Shown here: positions 26,505 to 35,190 of the stretch, piece by piece
Numbering within the stretch: the first letter of the stretch is position 1
How the letters are laid out: each line of letters opens with the position of its first letter
From: Shouchella rhizosphaerae
GTDB lineage: Bacteria; Bacillota; Bacilli; Bacillales; Bacillaceae_D
Direction of reading: 5' to 3'
DNA length: 64,000 nt
Assembly (NCBI RefSeq): GCF_900142675.1
Contig: NZ_FRBS01000003.1
Span: 1-64,000, forward strand
Program-made: the position numbers and the translations under genes
The notes under the pieces: generated by a model
Databases searched by the model: none
What the model was told of the DNA's origin: nothing
Seen by the model: the letters and a program-made list of their open reading frames with translations, nothing else

Positions 26505-26540
26505 CCTGATAAAACATAAGCATTTTATGTCCTAACGTTA

Positions 26541-26577
26541 AAACGACGTAGCCGTGTGCTACGTCGTTTCCGTTTAA
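26541..26577 (+). terminator. Terminator after trpS
   Basis: AAACGACGTAGC pairs exactly with GCTACGTCGTTT around CGTGT, followed by CCGTTT. Confidence 0.75.
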
Positions 26578-26595
26578 GTAATGATAATTTGTTTC

Positions 26596-26718
26596 TTAAT
26601 AGCCATTTGTTTTCTTGTACACTTTCCCAACAAAAAAGGAAAGTCCAAGCGTGCCGACTAACAAAACAACCGTTAAAATTTTCATAATCAAATACGCAAA
26701 TGAGTCCATTGTCTCCAT
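26596..26718 (-). CDS. 40-residue single-span membrane protein
   Basis: Not recognised. METMDSFAYLIMKILTVVLL begins a single membrane span (about 8-30) ending in VGKVYKKTNGY. ATG 26718 is nine bases after AAGGAGG; the ATG at 26722 is in another frame. It stands alone between trpS and yjbA. Confidence 0.55.
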   Translation of the reverse strand: METMDSFAYLIMKILTVVLLVGTLGLSFFVGKVYKKTNGY

Positions 26719-26775
26719 CCATCCGTGCCTCCTTTTGTCGCTTCCATTATAAAAGAAAGCGCATACGATGTAAAT

Positions 26776-26815
26776 AGAAAAACGACGCGTTAAAGCAGGC
26801 CCCTTGCTTTAACGC
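26776..26815 (-). terminator. Terminator of yjbA
   Basis: GCGTTAAAGCA pairs exactly with TGCTTTAACGC. On the minus strand it is followed by GTCGTTTTTC. It lies just after the yjbA stop at 26823. Confidence 0.85.
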
Positions 26816-26822
26816 GCTAACA

Positions 26823-27569
26823 TTACTTCACCCGCTCTGGATGCTCCAACTCCCATAATTTCTCGAAAAAGGAATGGCCTTTAACCATCGCTTCACATAG
26901 TTTGTAATGGCGTTGGCTCCAACCTGCACGGACACCGTTTAGCAATTGTTCCCACACTTCTGTACGGCCTTTTTGCTGAAGCTTTTTGTATGTCAGAGGG
27001 TCCCACTCTGTACACCAATATTTTATTTCCGCATCTGAGCCTGTTGTCTGCAATTGATCAAGCACCATCAGCAACAGTTGCTTCAGCTGCCTTTCCTTGC
27101 GGGTCAGTCCCGCTAACTCAGCAGGACTCGGGGAAAGCAAATGGTAGTCTTTTGCAGGCAGAGGGATTTCTAATTGGAAATAAGGAACGTCTTGTTCAGT
27201 TAATGTCTCAAACACCACTTGTTCTTGGCGTGGCGTTAACCGGCTCTTTCTAATGGGCGTTTTGTATCCCATTGTGTCTACTGCAATAATCCGTTTCCCA
27301 TCCGTAGCAATAAAACAATAATCGAGTTGGATGCGTGACATATTTTTACGCAAATAGCTCTTTTGAAACACTTCTTTGAGCAATTCCATTGGCAAATCAA
27401 GAAGCTGGTCCTCTATGTAGTCCATTAGCTTCTCGTCCACTTTTAACAATTTTACTTGATCGAGCACTTCTATGCGGTCTTCACTTCTCCATTCATGGAA
27501 CGGGCACACATTGTATCCATTCTCCTCGCCTTCAAACCAATTTACCCATACATCTCTCATCATGACCAT
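26823..27569 (-). CDS. yjbA: YjbA-type protein (UPF0736)
   Basis: A 248-residue cytosolic protein of unknown function, YjbA/UPF0736 by size, motifs and location beside trpS. Recognisable stretches are [20 protein letters not shown] near the start, [26 protein letters not shown] in the middle and [15 protein letters not shown] later. ATG follows GGAGG by ten bases. No catalytic motif stands out. Confidence 0.82.
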   Translation of the reverse strand: MVMMRDVWVNWFEGEENGYNVCPFHEWRSEDRIEVLDQVKLLKVDEKLMDYIEDQLLDLPMELLKEVFQKSYLRKNMSRIQLDYCFIATDGKRIIAVDTMGYKTPIRKSRLTPRQEQVVFETLTEQDVPYFQLEIPLPAKDYHLLSPSPAELAGLTRKERQLKQLLLMVLDQLQTTGSDAEIKYWCTEWDPLTYKKLQQKGRTEVWEQLLNGVRAGWSQRHYKLCEAMVKGHSFFEKLWELEHPERVK

Positions 27570-27643
27570 CTGAATCGATCCTCCTCACTAGTATGCTCTT
27601 TGGAGTCAGTATGGTCACGAGGGGCAAATCTTAAACACCGTTT

Positions 27644-28459
27644 TCATGTTTCCGTGCCAATGCGCAGCACTGACTCAGCATCCTCATCCAGAAACGCTAA
27701 CGTATCTTTCCTAGAACGTTCAGCCGCTGCTTTACAAAGCTTGAAACCGTAATAATAGCCTAGCATAGCCGGAATGCCTGCCCGGTCGTCGCCATAGAGA
27801 AAGGGCTTGTAATGGCTTCTTCCTTTTCTTAATAAATTCGGTTCCAAATAGCGGACAAACCATTCTTCTTGCCAATGCCCGTCATACTTCTTCGTCCACG
27901 GTGCCACATATGCTTCGCCGACCTCTTCTATTACAGCTAATTCAGCTAGTCCTTCCATCACCATTGATTCTAATAACGTAATAGACGACTCGGTTTCCTG
28001 TGTGCGCCATAATCGGCAAACATGATGGTATTCATGGGTGACTAATGCTTTTAAATCGTTCTCCTCAATGTCACCTGAAATAAAAAGAACGATGCCATCA
28101 GGAAAGCCGAGCCCCATTTTCCCTCCTAGTTCTGCCTGAAGCCGTTTATGTTCTTCATTTGCTGGCAACAAGAAAACGGGCACATTGGGCCCCTGCCATT
28201 TTTGTTTCAACGCATTAAATTGTTCGCCAGCTACAGTCCAGCAGTCTGAGTGCAAAAATTGCCTTAAGCGGCTTTTCCTCGTTTTGGGCAAAAATAAACC
28301 GATTTTTTGTAAATAAGTGGCCAACTGCTGATCTGTCGAATAGGCGAAAAGCGATTGAAGTGGCTGGATAAATAGTTGCCTATACCTTGCTTGGACCGAT
28401 TGCTCCTCGTAATGGTCCACATATAGCTCAATCCATCTGTTTGTCTTGACGATTCCCAC
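27644..28459 (-). CDS. yjaZ: YjaZ-type predicted zinc protease (DUF2268)
   Basis: A 271-residue predicted metallopeptidase of the DUF2268 family. The HExxH motif is HEYHH in ALVTHEYHHVCRL (about residue 141), with the downstream glutamate in VMEGLAELAVIEE. No signal peptide is seen. GTG start behind AAGGATG. In B. subtilis yjaZ sits between fabF and yjbA; here fabF is 6.7 kb away because of a block (28540-35058) in between. Confidence 0.82.
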   Translation of the reverse strand: MGIVKTNRWIELYVDHYEEQSVQARYRQLFIQPLQSLFAYSTDQQLATYLQKIGLFLPKTRKSRLRQFLHSDCWTVAGEQFNALKQKWQGPNVPVFLLPANEEHKRLQAELGGKMGLGFPDGIVLFISGDIEENDLKALVTHEYHHVCRLWRTQETESSITLLESMVMEGLAELAVIEEVGEAYVAPWTKKYDGHWQEEWFVRYLEPNLLRKGRSHYKPFLYGDDRAGIPAMLGYYYGFKLCKAAAERSRKDTLAFLDEDAESVLRIGTET

Positions 28460-28539
28460 ACTCTCACATCCTTCAAAACAGAGTTACACTTGACTTTGCT
28501 TAGCGCCAAATCCAAAATGAAAGGCAGAGGTGACTGACA

Positions 28540-29301
28540 ATGAATGATCCTTTGCTTACTTTCGAAAAAGCAAAACAGCTAAAACAACAATTAACGGAAT
28601 TTATGATGATGTATAAATTTGCTTTAGACGAAATGGAAACAAGAATTTCCATTTTGCAAGAAGAATTCGAACTAATGCATGATTATAGTCCAATTGAACA
28701 TGTAAAAACACGATTGAAATCGCCGGAAAGCATTTTTGAAAAAGCGAGGCGCAAAAATATTCCTTTCCATTTGCATGTCTTAAAAAATTCCATCCAAGAC
28801 ATTGCTGGAATCCGTATTACTTGTTCGTTTCTCTCTGATATTTACCGGCTCGAGGAAATGTTGAGAAAACAAAGCGATATGCACGTAGTCACTGTAAAGG
28901 ACTATATTAAAAAGCCTAAGGAAAACGGCTACCGTAGCCTCCATATGATTGTAAAAGTCCCTGTCTATACTTCCGCACGCAAAGAAGAAGTATTTGTAGA
29001 AATCCAAATCCGTACCATTGCGATGGATTTCTGGGCCAGCCTCGAACATAAGATCTTTTATAAATACAATCAGAATGTACCAAAACAGCTCATTTCAGAA
29101 TTAACTGAAGCCGCCCACTCAGCTGCTGCACTCGATGAAAAAATGGAACATATCCATCATGAAATGAGTGCTGTCAAGCAGAAGCAAGCGGCACAGCCAA
29201 GCGAAAGCGAACAATTGCAATTAAACAGCCACACATTCGCCATTCCTCGAAAATTGCTAGAAAGCCTGCAAAAACTACCTGATGATTTGTCAGGCGTGTG
29301 A
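28540..29301 (+). CDS. sasA: Small alarmone synthetase SasA/RelP-like (YwaC-type)
   Basis: A second stand-alone (p)ppGpp synthetase. It shows the family core SPESIFEKARRKNIPF, SIQDIAGIRITCSFLSDI, KENGYRSLHMIV and the catalytic VEIQIRTIAMDFWASLEHKI, closest in pattern to YwaC/RelP. At 253 residues it is longer than the ~210-residue relatives, with a Gln/Ser-rich C-terminal tail of about 45 residues after the core. No hydrolase domain is present. ATG follows GAGGTG. Transcribed towards coaA but about 110 bases apart. Confidence 0.88.
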   Translation: MNDPLLTFEKAKQLKQQLTEFMMMYKFALDEMETRISILQEEFELMHDYSPIEHVKTRLKSPESIFEKARRKNIPFHLHVLKNSIQDIAGIRITCSFLSDIYRLEEMLRKQSDMHVVTVKDYIKKPKENGYRSLHMIVKVPVYTSARKEEVFVEIQIRTIAMDFWASLEHKIFYKYNQNVPKQLISELTEAAHSAAALDEKMEHIHHEMSAVKQKQAAQPSESEQLQLNSHTFAIPRKLLESLQKLPDDLSGV

Positions 29302-29415
29302 ACAAATCTTTTCCTACATGTATACGTTCGCTCAAGTGTTCTATTCTTGATTATCCGTTTCAGCCGTGCTACGCTTCATCTATTGAAGTAAGCTCAACCC
29401 GCAAAGGAGATCCTT

Positions 29416-30366
29416 ATGACAACGGATGAATTAACAAAAAGCTTAGAGGCTTTTACCCACTTCACTCGTGCAGAATGGGCACAGCTAAATGACGGGCATA
29501 GCGCTCCTCTCACGGAAAAAGAGCGGAAAAACCTCGAAGGGATTTATGAAACGATATCTGAGGCAGAAGTGAACGATGTATACATGCCTTTATCTGAATT
29601 ACTTTATAAACGAATGGTCCATAATGTTAGGCTTCATGACGATTTAAATCGCTTTTTAAAGCGGGAACGGAAGCGGGTGCCCTTTGTCATTGGCATAGCC
29701 GGGAGCGTTGCAGTCGGAAAAAGCACAACCGCAAGGCTGATTCAAGCATTGGCCTCAAGATGGCCCGGCTCTCCGAAAGTGGAGCTTGTCACAACAGACG
29801 GCTTTCTATATCCAAATGAAGTGCTGGAAGAACGAGGCCTCATGAAACGGAAAGGCTTTCCAGAAAGTTACGATATCCGCAGCCTGCTTACTTTTTTGAC
29901 AGACTTAAAAGCAGGCACGCCTATCGTAAAAGCACCTATGTATTCTCACTTGACTTATAACATTGAAAAAGATCATATCCAAACGTTGATAGAACCGGAT
30001 GTCGTCATTGTCGAAGGCATTAATGTCCTACAAGTAAACCGAAAAGGCAAGCGCATGCCCCATGTGTTTGTCTCTGATTTTTTTGATTTCAGCATTTATG
30101 TCGATGCAGAGGAAAAAGACATATTATCTTGGTATATCGAGCGCTTTCAACTGCTCCGTAACACAGCATTCCAAAAGCCCGAGTCGTATTTTCACCGCTA
30201 CCGCGACTTAACGGATGAAGAAGCGGTTGCAATGGCGGAATCGATTTGGCATACCATTAATGGCGTTAATTTAGAAAAGAACATTAAGCCAACACGCCTT
30301 CGCGCAGATTTGATCTTAACAAAAGGCGCTCACCACCGCGTTGAGCAAGTCCAATTGCGAAAATAA
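29416..30366 (+). CDS. coaA: Pantothenate kinase, type I (CoaA)
   Basis: Catalyses the first step of coenzyme A synthesis, pantothenate to 4'-phosphopantothenate. The 316-residue protein has the P-loop [18 protein letters not shown] (about residues 93-110), the [16 protein letters not shown] substrate loop and RKGFPESYD, all typical of the bacterial type I enzyme that is feedback-inhibited by CoA. ATG follows AAAGGAG. A strong bidirectional terminator follows. Confidence 0.95.
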   Translation: MTTDELTKSLEAFTHFTRAEWAQLNDGHSAPLTEKERKNLEGIYETISEAEVNDVYMPLSELLYKRMVHNVRLHDDLNRFLKRERKRVPFVIGIAGSVAVGKSTTARLIQALASRWPGSPKVELVTTDGFLYPNEVLEERGLMKRKGFPESYDIRSLLTFLTDLKAGTPIVKAPMYSHLTYNIEKDHIQTLIEPDVVIVEGINVLQVNRKGKRMPHVFVSDFFDFSIYVDAEEKDILSWYIERFQLLRNTAFQKPESYFHRYRDLTDEEAVAMAESIWHTINGVNLEKNIKPTRLRADLILTKGAHHRVEQVQLRK

Positions 30367-30391
30367 ACGCCTTATATTAACTTGCTGAAAC

Positions 30392-30429
30392 AAAAAAACT
30401 CCGCTGCTCTTTAGCAACGGAGTTTTTTT
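30392..30429. terminator. Bidirectional terminator, coaA / CAP-domain gene
   Basis: AAAAAAACTCCG pairs with CGGAGTTTTTTT, with an inner TGCT/AGCA stem. A and T runs on either side serve both converging genes. Confidence 0.92.
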
Positions 30430-30435
30430 GGAGTG

Positions 30436-31197
30436 TTACCCTTTAAACAATTGCACGAACATTTTGCCGTAAGGACCGCCGTCAACTACGCCAATGCCTA
30501 CTTCTGTGTAATTGCTGTTCAAAATGTTTTCACGGTGTCCTTGTGAATTCATAAGAGCATTGTGTGCTGCGTCTACTGTTTGGTTTCCAGCCAAGTTTTC
30601 GCCAGCTGTATTATAAGAAATACCAAACTGCTTCATCATGTCAAATGGAGAACCGTACGTAGGTGAATTATGGTCAAAATAGTTGTTGTCGATCATGTCT
30701 TGCGCTTTAACACGAGCTACTTCGGTTAGCTTTTGGTCGACTTTTAGAGGTTGAAGCCCTGCTTTTTCACGCTCTTGGTTAACAAGGTCAACCATTTGCT
30801 GTTCTTCTTGAGTCACATCACCAGATGCATCGGTTTCCTCTTGTTGTGGCTCTTCTTCTACCGTTTCTTGTTCTTCAGGTGTGTTAGTTGGCTCGCCTGC
30901 TTCTACTTCTGGTGCCTCAGGCTGTGCTTCTTCTTCAGGAGCAGGGGCTGGCGCTTCTTCTTTATTGATAAGATCCGTAACAAAATCTAAATCTTCCAAA
31001 TTCACATTCGACCAATCGATGTTGCCAAATTGCTCTTTTAGCTCATTTAGGTCGACTTTCACGCAATCACCGCTAGCTGTGTAGACGTAAGGCCCTTTCA
31101 CTTGAACTTTATATTGGCCTGCAGCATCGGCTTGGTTAGAAAAGCCTGCTCCTACGATGGCAGCGGCAGCTAATGTAGAGATAACTAATTTCTTCAT
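30436..31197 (-). CDS. Secreted CAP/SCP-domain protein
   Basis: A 253-residue exported protein. A clear signal peptide (MKKLVISTLAAAAIVGAGFS, cleavage near ADA-AG) is followed by a short domain, a very acidic Pro/Glu linker (about residues 80-130) and a C-terminal CAP domain of the YkwD type: LVNQEREKAGLQPLKVD, SPTYGSPFDMMKQFG, GENLAGNQT, SQGHRENILN and GIGVVDGGPYGKMFVQLF. The strongly acidic linker suits an alkaliphile's surface. ATG 31197 follows TAGGAGG. Exact function of bacterial CAP proteins is unsettled. Confidence 0.88.
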   Translation of the reverse strand: MKKLVISTLAAAAIVGAGFSNQADAAGQYKVQVKGPYVYTASGDCVKVDLNELKEQFGNIDWSNVNLEDLDFVTDLINKEEAPAPAPEEEAQPEAPEVEAGEPTNTPEEQETVEEEPQQEETDASGDVTQEEQQMVDLVNQEREKAGLQPLKVDQKLTEVARVKAQDMIDNNYFDHNSPTYGSPFDMMKQFGISYNTAGENLAGNQTVDAAHNALMNSQGHRENILNSNYTEVGIGVVDGGPYGKMFVQLFKG

Positions 31198-31604
31198 GAA
31201 TATCCTCCTAATCGTTGCGTACTGTGTATTCGTATCCCTGTTCGCCAGATACACACACATCCTAGCATACAAAAAGAATCGGATTCTATGGTAAAAGATT
31301 CATATAGTGGCATCTTGAAACGTTTTGTAATAGAACAATTAGCCCGGCCATTAACGGCTTGATCGCCGCCATATTTCAAAAAAGCAACTGGAAATTCTCC
31401 TCAACTGTTACACAACTGTAAAACGAGGCTCTAATTGTAACCATTGCGTAACAAATTGGCTTCAGCGTTGCCACGATCCCATTTGCTGTCTTTTGTGCGA
31501 AGCTTGGAAAACATTTTCAGCTCTTTTTTGATGAGAATCTGTTACAGTGTTAACGTGCAACCTTTGTGCACACTAGATTTACTTGATAGGAGTTGTATAG
31601 GTTT
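31198..31604 (+). promoter_or_regulatory. Divergent regulatory region with two WalR-like boxes
   Basis: This 400-base gap lies between two divergent exported-protein genes. It holds TGTTAC-ACAAC-TGTAAA at 31406-31422, an exact fit to the WalR (YycF) direct repeat TGTWAH-N5-TGTWAH, and TGTAAC-CATTG-CGTAAC at 31436-31452 with one mismatch. Both are on the plus strand and point at the LysM hydrolase. I could not define the -10/-35 boxes convincingly. Confidence 0.6.
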
Positions 31605-32198
31605 ATGATCAAAAAACTTATATTCCTCATTTTTGGCTCAATTGGATTGTCTTTTGCTATGCTTGAAATTGCCGATGCAAAACAACTTACACACCCAGTT
31701 CAGCCAGGTGAGACCATATATACACTAAGCGAACGGTATGGCGTCCCAGAAGCAGCGATAATGAAAGTCAACGATCTTTCTGATTCTGCGATTGAAGCTG
31801 GCGAGACGCTAACGATCCCTGCAGCTGTTTCTGCTGCGGAGAGAGAGCTTTTAGCTAAACTAGTCAGCGCTGAAGCAAAAGGCGAACCGTATGCAGGGAA
31901 AGTCGCGGTAGCGACTGTCGTGCTAAACCGAGTGGACAATGAAAATTATCCAGATACTGTGCGCGATGTGATTTATGAAGTGACACCATCAGGCCATTAT
32001 GCCTTTTCCCCTGTCTTGGATGGCGCCATTAACAATGAGCCTGATGACGAGTCAAGACGAGCTGTGACAGAAGCCCTCGCGTTTCGGGGCCAAGGTCAAC
32101 AATCGCTTTATTTCTATAACCCGAAAACAGCAACAAGCGGTTGGGTAGCGACTCGGGAGCAAACACTCGTTATCGGCGACCATATTTTTGCCAAGTAA
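31605..32198 (+). CDS. LysM plus SleB/CwlJ-type cell-wall hydrolase
   Basis: A 197-residue exported peptidoglycan hydrolase. A signal peptide (MIKKLIFLIFGSIGLSFAML) precedes one LysM domain (THPVQPGETIYTLSERYGVP, about residues 29-72) and a hydrolase_2 domain as in SleB, CwlJ and YkvT (LLAKLVSAEAKGEPYAGKVAVA with the catalytic Glu; FYNPKTATSGW). I chose ATG 31605; TTG 31593 abuts the AGGAG. WalR-like boxes upstream suggest growth-linked wall remodelling rather than spore germination. Confidence 0.88.
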   Translation: MIKKLIFLIFGSIGLSFAMLEIADAKQLTHPVQPGETIYTLSERYGVPEAAIMKVNDLSDSAIEAGETLTIPAAVSAAERELLAKLVSAEAKGEPYAGKVAVATVVLNRVDNENYPDTVRDVIYEVTPSGHYAFSPVLDGAINNEPDDESRRAVTEALAFRGQGQQSLYFYNPKTATSGWVATREQTLVIGDHIFAK

Positions 32199-32326
32199 CG
32201 CCTTAGACAATAACCGAATAAATGAAACTTACACAATGTCTAAGTTTCTTTAGACAAACAGATAGAAAGCGCTTGTCAGCCACGGCAAACAACGAAGGAT
32301 GTGCGAGCGTTTGACTACAGTTTGAA

Positions 32327-32363
32327 AGCTCATGCCATTTATGGTGGCATGGGCTTTTTTTGC
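32327..32363 (+). terminator. Terminator after the LysM hydrolase
   Basis: AAAGCTCATGCCA pairs with TGGCATGGGCTTT (one G-T pair) and is followed by TTTT. It lies 130 bases after the stop codon; a shorter TTAGACA/TGTCTAA hairpin occurs before it. No gene is seen in between. Confidence 0.82.
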
Positions 32364-32431
32364 GCTTGCTGTGCTATGGTTGATTCAAACAGCGTATAAC
32401 AGGGAATAACAGTTATAAAGGAGTGGTCTGT

Positions 32432-32887
32432 ATGGAAAAAGGGCTTCGCCTGGATCGTGTGACGGCTCTTGATATAAATAGAGGCGTCCAACCAAACTAT
32501 GCAGCAGTAGTAGCACCGCTTGAGCGGGTCGTATCAACTGAAAAAACAACAAGCGATACGTCTGCAAATAGCCTGCTCGCTTACGGCCACGCGTTACGTT
32601 ATACAAAAGCGCCAGAAATGCGGCCCGTAGCTAAAAAAGCGGAAGAGCGTGTGAGCGACTGGGTATTCTCTCTATCTTGCCATTTCAAAACAGCTCGTTT
32701 TTATCATCGTCTGAACGATCAGTTAAGCAAACATGGGTTATTCTCGAAAACAGCGTCAACTGGAAGACCGTTTCTTACCACTGACGAGGCGGCCATTCTA
32801 GCCGACGCTTTCAAACAAGCTTCCCCCCCAACAAATATAAACCTAATGGCCGGCGGAGAAGGGCTGGCCATGGATTACTTCTGTTAA
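32432..32887 (+). CDS. Hypothetical protein, 151 residues
   Basis: Not recognised. No signal peptide, membrane span or known motif is visible. The protein opens MEKGLRLDRVTALDINRGVQ and has helical, basic stretches and a C-terminal segment RPFLTTDEAAILADAFKQAS before a Gly-rich end (LMAGGEGLAMDYFC). ATG is eight bases after AAAGGAG, and terminators bound it on both sides, so it is very likely a real single-gene transcript. Confidence 0.6.
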   Translation: MEKGLRLDRVTALDINRGVQPNYAAVVAPLERVVSTEKTTSDTSANSLLAYGHALRYTKAPEMRPVAKKAEERVSDWVFSLSCHFKTARFYHRLNDQLSKHGLFSKTASTGRPFLTTDEAAILADAFKQASPPTNINLMAGGEGLAMDYFC

Positions 32888-32917
32888 AAAGCAGCGTCTT
32901 AGCCCGCTGCTTTTTTG
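32886..32917 (+). terminator. Terminator after the 151-residue gene
   Basis: AAAAAGCAGCG pairs with CGCTGCTTTTTT across a short loop; directly after the stop codon. Confidence 0.9.
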
Positions 32918-32961
32918 GTATACTACTAGAGAAGAGAAAAAAGCAAAAGGAGGCGGCTTAT

Positions 32962-35058
32962 ATGAAAGCAATTGTCAGCCTCAACCATCTTGATTTTCAT
33001 GGCCTTGCTATTCTTGCAGCGGCCCAAAAAATTCATCCGGATGCCATTGTTGTGCTACCGCCTATTTACCAACATGCTGTCAAACGATTTTTGGACGACT
33101 ATAAAACCGATTTTTCCTTTCAGCATGATGGCAAGCTTTCATGGAACGAAGTAGATGAAATTGTATATGTAGATTGGGAAGATGAAAAGCAGGAAAGCCT
33201 TTATCGCTCGTTGCCCGCTTCTGCTGTTGAGACGAATTTGTGGCGAACGATCAAAGCGACTAAAAGAGGCGTGCCGATCACTACCCTCATTTATGAGATG
33301 AAACGAAAACAAATTTCGGTAACAGCTATAGAAGCCACGCTTTTTGCTCTAGGTTTATATAACAGCACCCATCATTTAACGCTCCCTTCAACAACGGCTA
33401 GTGATGGCGATGCCTGTGCCTACTTACTTGAGAAAGGCGCTGATTTGCGCGTAGTCAACGACTATTTGCAACAAGCGCCACTGGCTGAAAAAATCGCTTC
33501 TGTAATGAGTAAGCCTGTTGTAACTGTACAAACATCGCAATTGGTTGATGAAGTGTGGCAAACGCTGCTTCGTTCAGGACATAGCGGTTTTCCCGTTGTC
33601 GATGAGACGGGGGCACTAGCAGGCGTTATTACGCGTATGGACCTCGCCAAGGCACGCCAGTTTGGCATGGGAGAAGCTCAAGTCACCGAAGTGATGAGCA
33701 TGCCTAACATTACGCTTCGGGCAAACGATTCGATTGATGCCGCTTGTGCCCACCTTGCTTACAATCAAGTCGGCCGTCTCCCTGTCGTTGGCGACAACAA
33801 CGAACCGATTGGCATTGTGACTCGAACAGACATCGTCCGTTCGCTTTACCCGAATAAGCATGCCGTTGTCCCTTCTGAGCTCGCGTCTTATTTTGGGAAG
33901 CAAACATGTTCCTTTCTGCAAAAGATTGGTGCTTTCGCCGACGAACTCCAAGTACCTGTCTATTTAGTTGGCGGCCTTGTGCGCGACTTTTTCTTAAAGC
34001 GCCCACATAAAGATATTGACTTAGTCGTTGAAGGGGATGGAATTGCCTTTGCCAAGCAACTGGCAACCGCATTTGGGGGAAGCGTGCGCAGCCATGAGTC
34101 ATTTGGCACTGCTACGTGGGCCAACGAACAAGACATTGACATTGTGACGTGTAGAAAAGAGTTTTATTTGCAAAAAGGGGCATTGCCTACCGTGCGCCCG
34201 GCTTCGATTTACGAAGACCTAGCAAGGCGGGATTTCTCTATAAATGCGATGGCAATCCAAATCAATCGATCCTCATTCGGGAACGTGCTCGATGTGTTTC
34301 AGGGAAAACAAGCGCTTATCGACAAACACATTCGCATTCTCCATCCGCTCAGTTTCATAGAAGACCCGACCCGGCTTTTCCGCGCTGTCCGTTTTGGCCT
34401 GCGCCTAAACTTCAGCCTCTCCTCAGAGACGATACACCAAGCAACTAAAACAGGTGCTGCTCTGCACCACATTAGTGCTAAACGCTTACGGCAGGAACTT
34501 GATTTGCTAGCTAATGAAGGCGTGCTTTTTGAAGGCTTTCGCCAATTGGCTGACCTCCATGTCTGGACAACGTTGTTTGGTTCCCGTTTTTCCGAGCGAG
34601 CCTGGCGGCATATGGCCAACTTGCAGCAACATGGTTTGAATGATGGCATGTTCTTTTTACTGGCTGGCGCTGTTGATTGCACTCGTCTTGACGTCGCAAG
34701 TCGTTACGCTCTTACAAAGCAAGAGAAACGCTTGGTAGAAGAAACAAGCTTGCCCGTTTGGCAACAACTTGCGCCGACAGCCTCACTCGGAGAAGCACAT
34801 CGCGACTTGGCGCGAATTTCAAGCGAAATCGTTCGCTTTTATAGCGAGGCCGAACTTCCGCTAAGCCCGCTCTTACGTCGTTATGCCGAAAAACGCACAC
34901 AGTTTAAGCCGCTTTTGACAGGAGCTGATTTGCTCAAAGCGGGTTACCAACCAGGTCCTGCATTTACACAATGGTTGCTCGAAATCGAATGCCTACAACT
35001 TGACGGGCATATTGCTACAAAAGACCAAGCCCTTGCTTGGATTGCTGAGAAAACATAA
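32962..35058 (+). CDS. CBS-domain tRNA nucleotidyltransferase (A-adding type)
   Basis: A 698-residue fusion. Residues 1-170 resemble a worn DHH phosphoesterase domain (NHLDFHGLA, IEATLFALGLY) without the DHH motif. Two CBS domains follow (about 176-232 and 241-297). Residues 325-698 form a class II tRNA nucleotidyltransferase: VGGLVRDFFL (336-345), catalytic D351-x-D353, RRDFSINAMA (422-431) and EDPTRLFRAVRFG. This layout is that of the A-adding enzyme in species that split CCA addition between two proteins. The tRNA-Gly(GCC) and tRNA-Ala genes here lack encoded CCA. ATG has AAGGAGG. Confidence 0.85.
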   Translation: MKAIVSLNHLDFHGLAILAAAQKIHPDAIVVLPPIYQHAVKRFLDDYKTDFSFQHDGKLSWNEVDEIVYVDWEDEKQESLYRSLPASAVETNLWRTIKATKRGVPITTLIYEMKRKQISVTAIEATLFALGLYNSTHHLTLPSTTASDGDACAYLLEKGADLRVVNDYLQQAPLAEKIASVMSKPVVTVQTSQLVDEVWQTLLRSGHSGFPVVDETGALAGVITRMDLAKARQFGMGEAQVTEVMSMPNITLRANDSIDAACAHLAYNQVGRLPVVGDNNEPIGIVTRTDIVRSLYPNKHAVVPSELASYFGKQTCSFLQKIGAFADELQVPVYLVGGLVRDFFLKRPHKDIDLVVEGDGIAFAKQLATAFGGSVRSHESFGTATWANEQDIDIVTCRKEFYLQKGALPTVRPASIYEDLARRDFSINAMAIQINRSSFGNVLDVFQGKQALIDKHIRILHPLSFIEDPTRLFRAVRFGLRLNFSLSSETIHQATKTGAALHHISAKRLRQELDLLANEGVLFEGFRQLADLHVWTTLFGSRFSERAWRHMANLQQHGLNDGMFFLLAGAVDCTRLDVASRYALTKQEKRLVEETSLPVWQQLAPTASLGEAHRDLARISSEIVRFYSEAELPLSPLLRRYAEKRTQFKPLLTGADLLKAGYQPGPAFTQWLLEIECLQLDGHIATKDQALAWIAEKT

Positions 35059-35060
35059 AC

Positions 35061-35089
35061 AAAGAGGCTGGTGATCACCAGCCTCTTTT
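35061..35089. terminator. Terminator after the nucleotidyltransferase
   Basis: AAAGAGGCTGGT and ACCAGCCTCTTT pair exactly around GATC, making a 28-base perfect palindrome followed by T. It starts three bases after the stop codon. Confidence 0.9.
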
Positions 35090-35190
35090 ACACTACAGAC
35101 AAACGCTCGGATATGCTGCTTGTTTGCCTCACTTCTATACGCATGAACCCATTATCACTAAGCATCACTCGCCGGTCTAATCGGTGTTAG

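Noticed and set aside
32264-32280. cre-like (CcpA) site AGAAAGCGCTTGTC
   Set aside because: Several consensus positions fail and it lies after, not before, a gene's promoter region.
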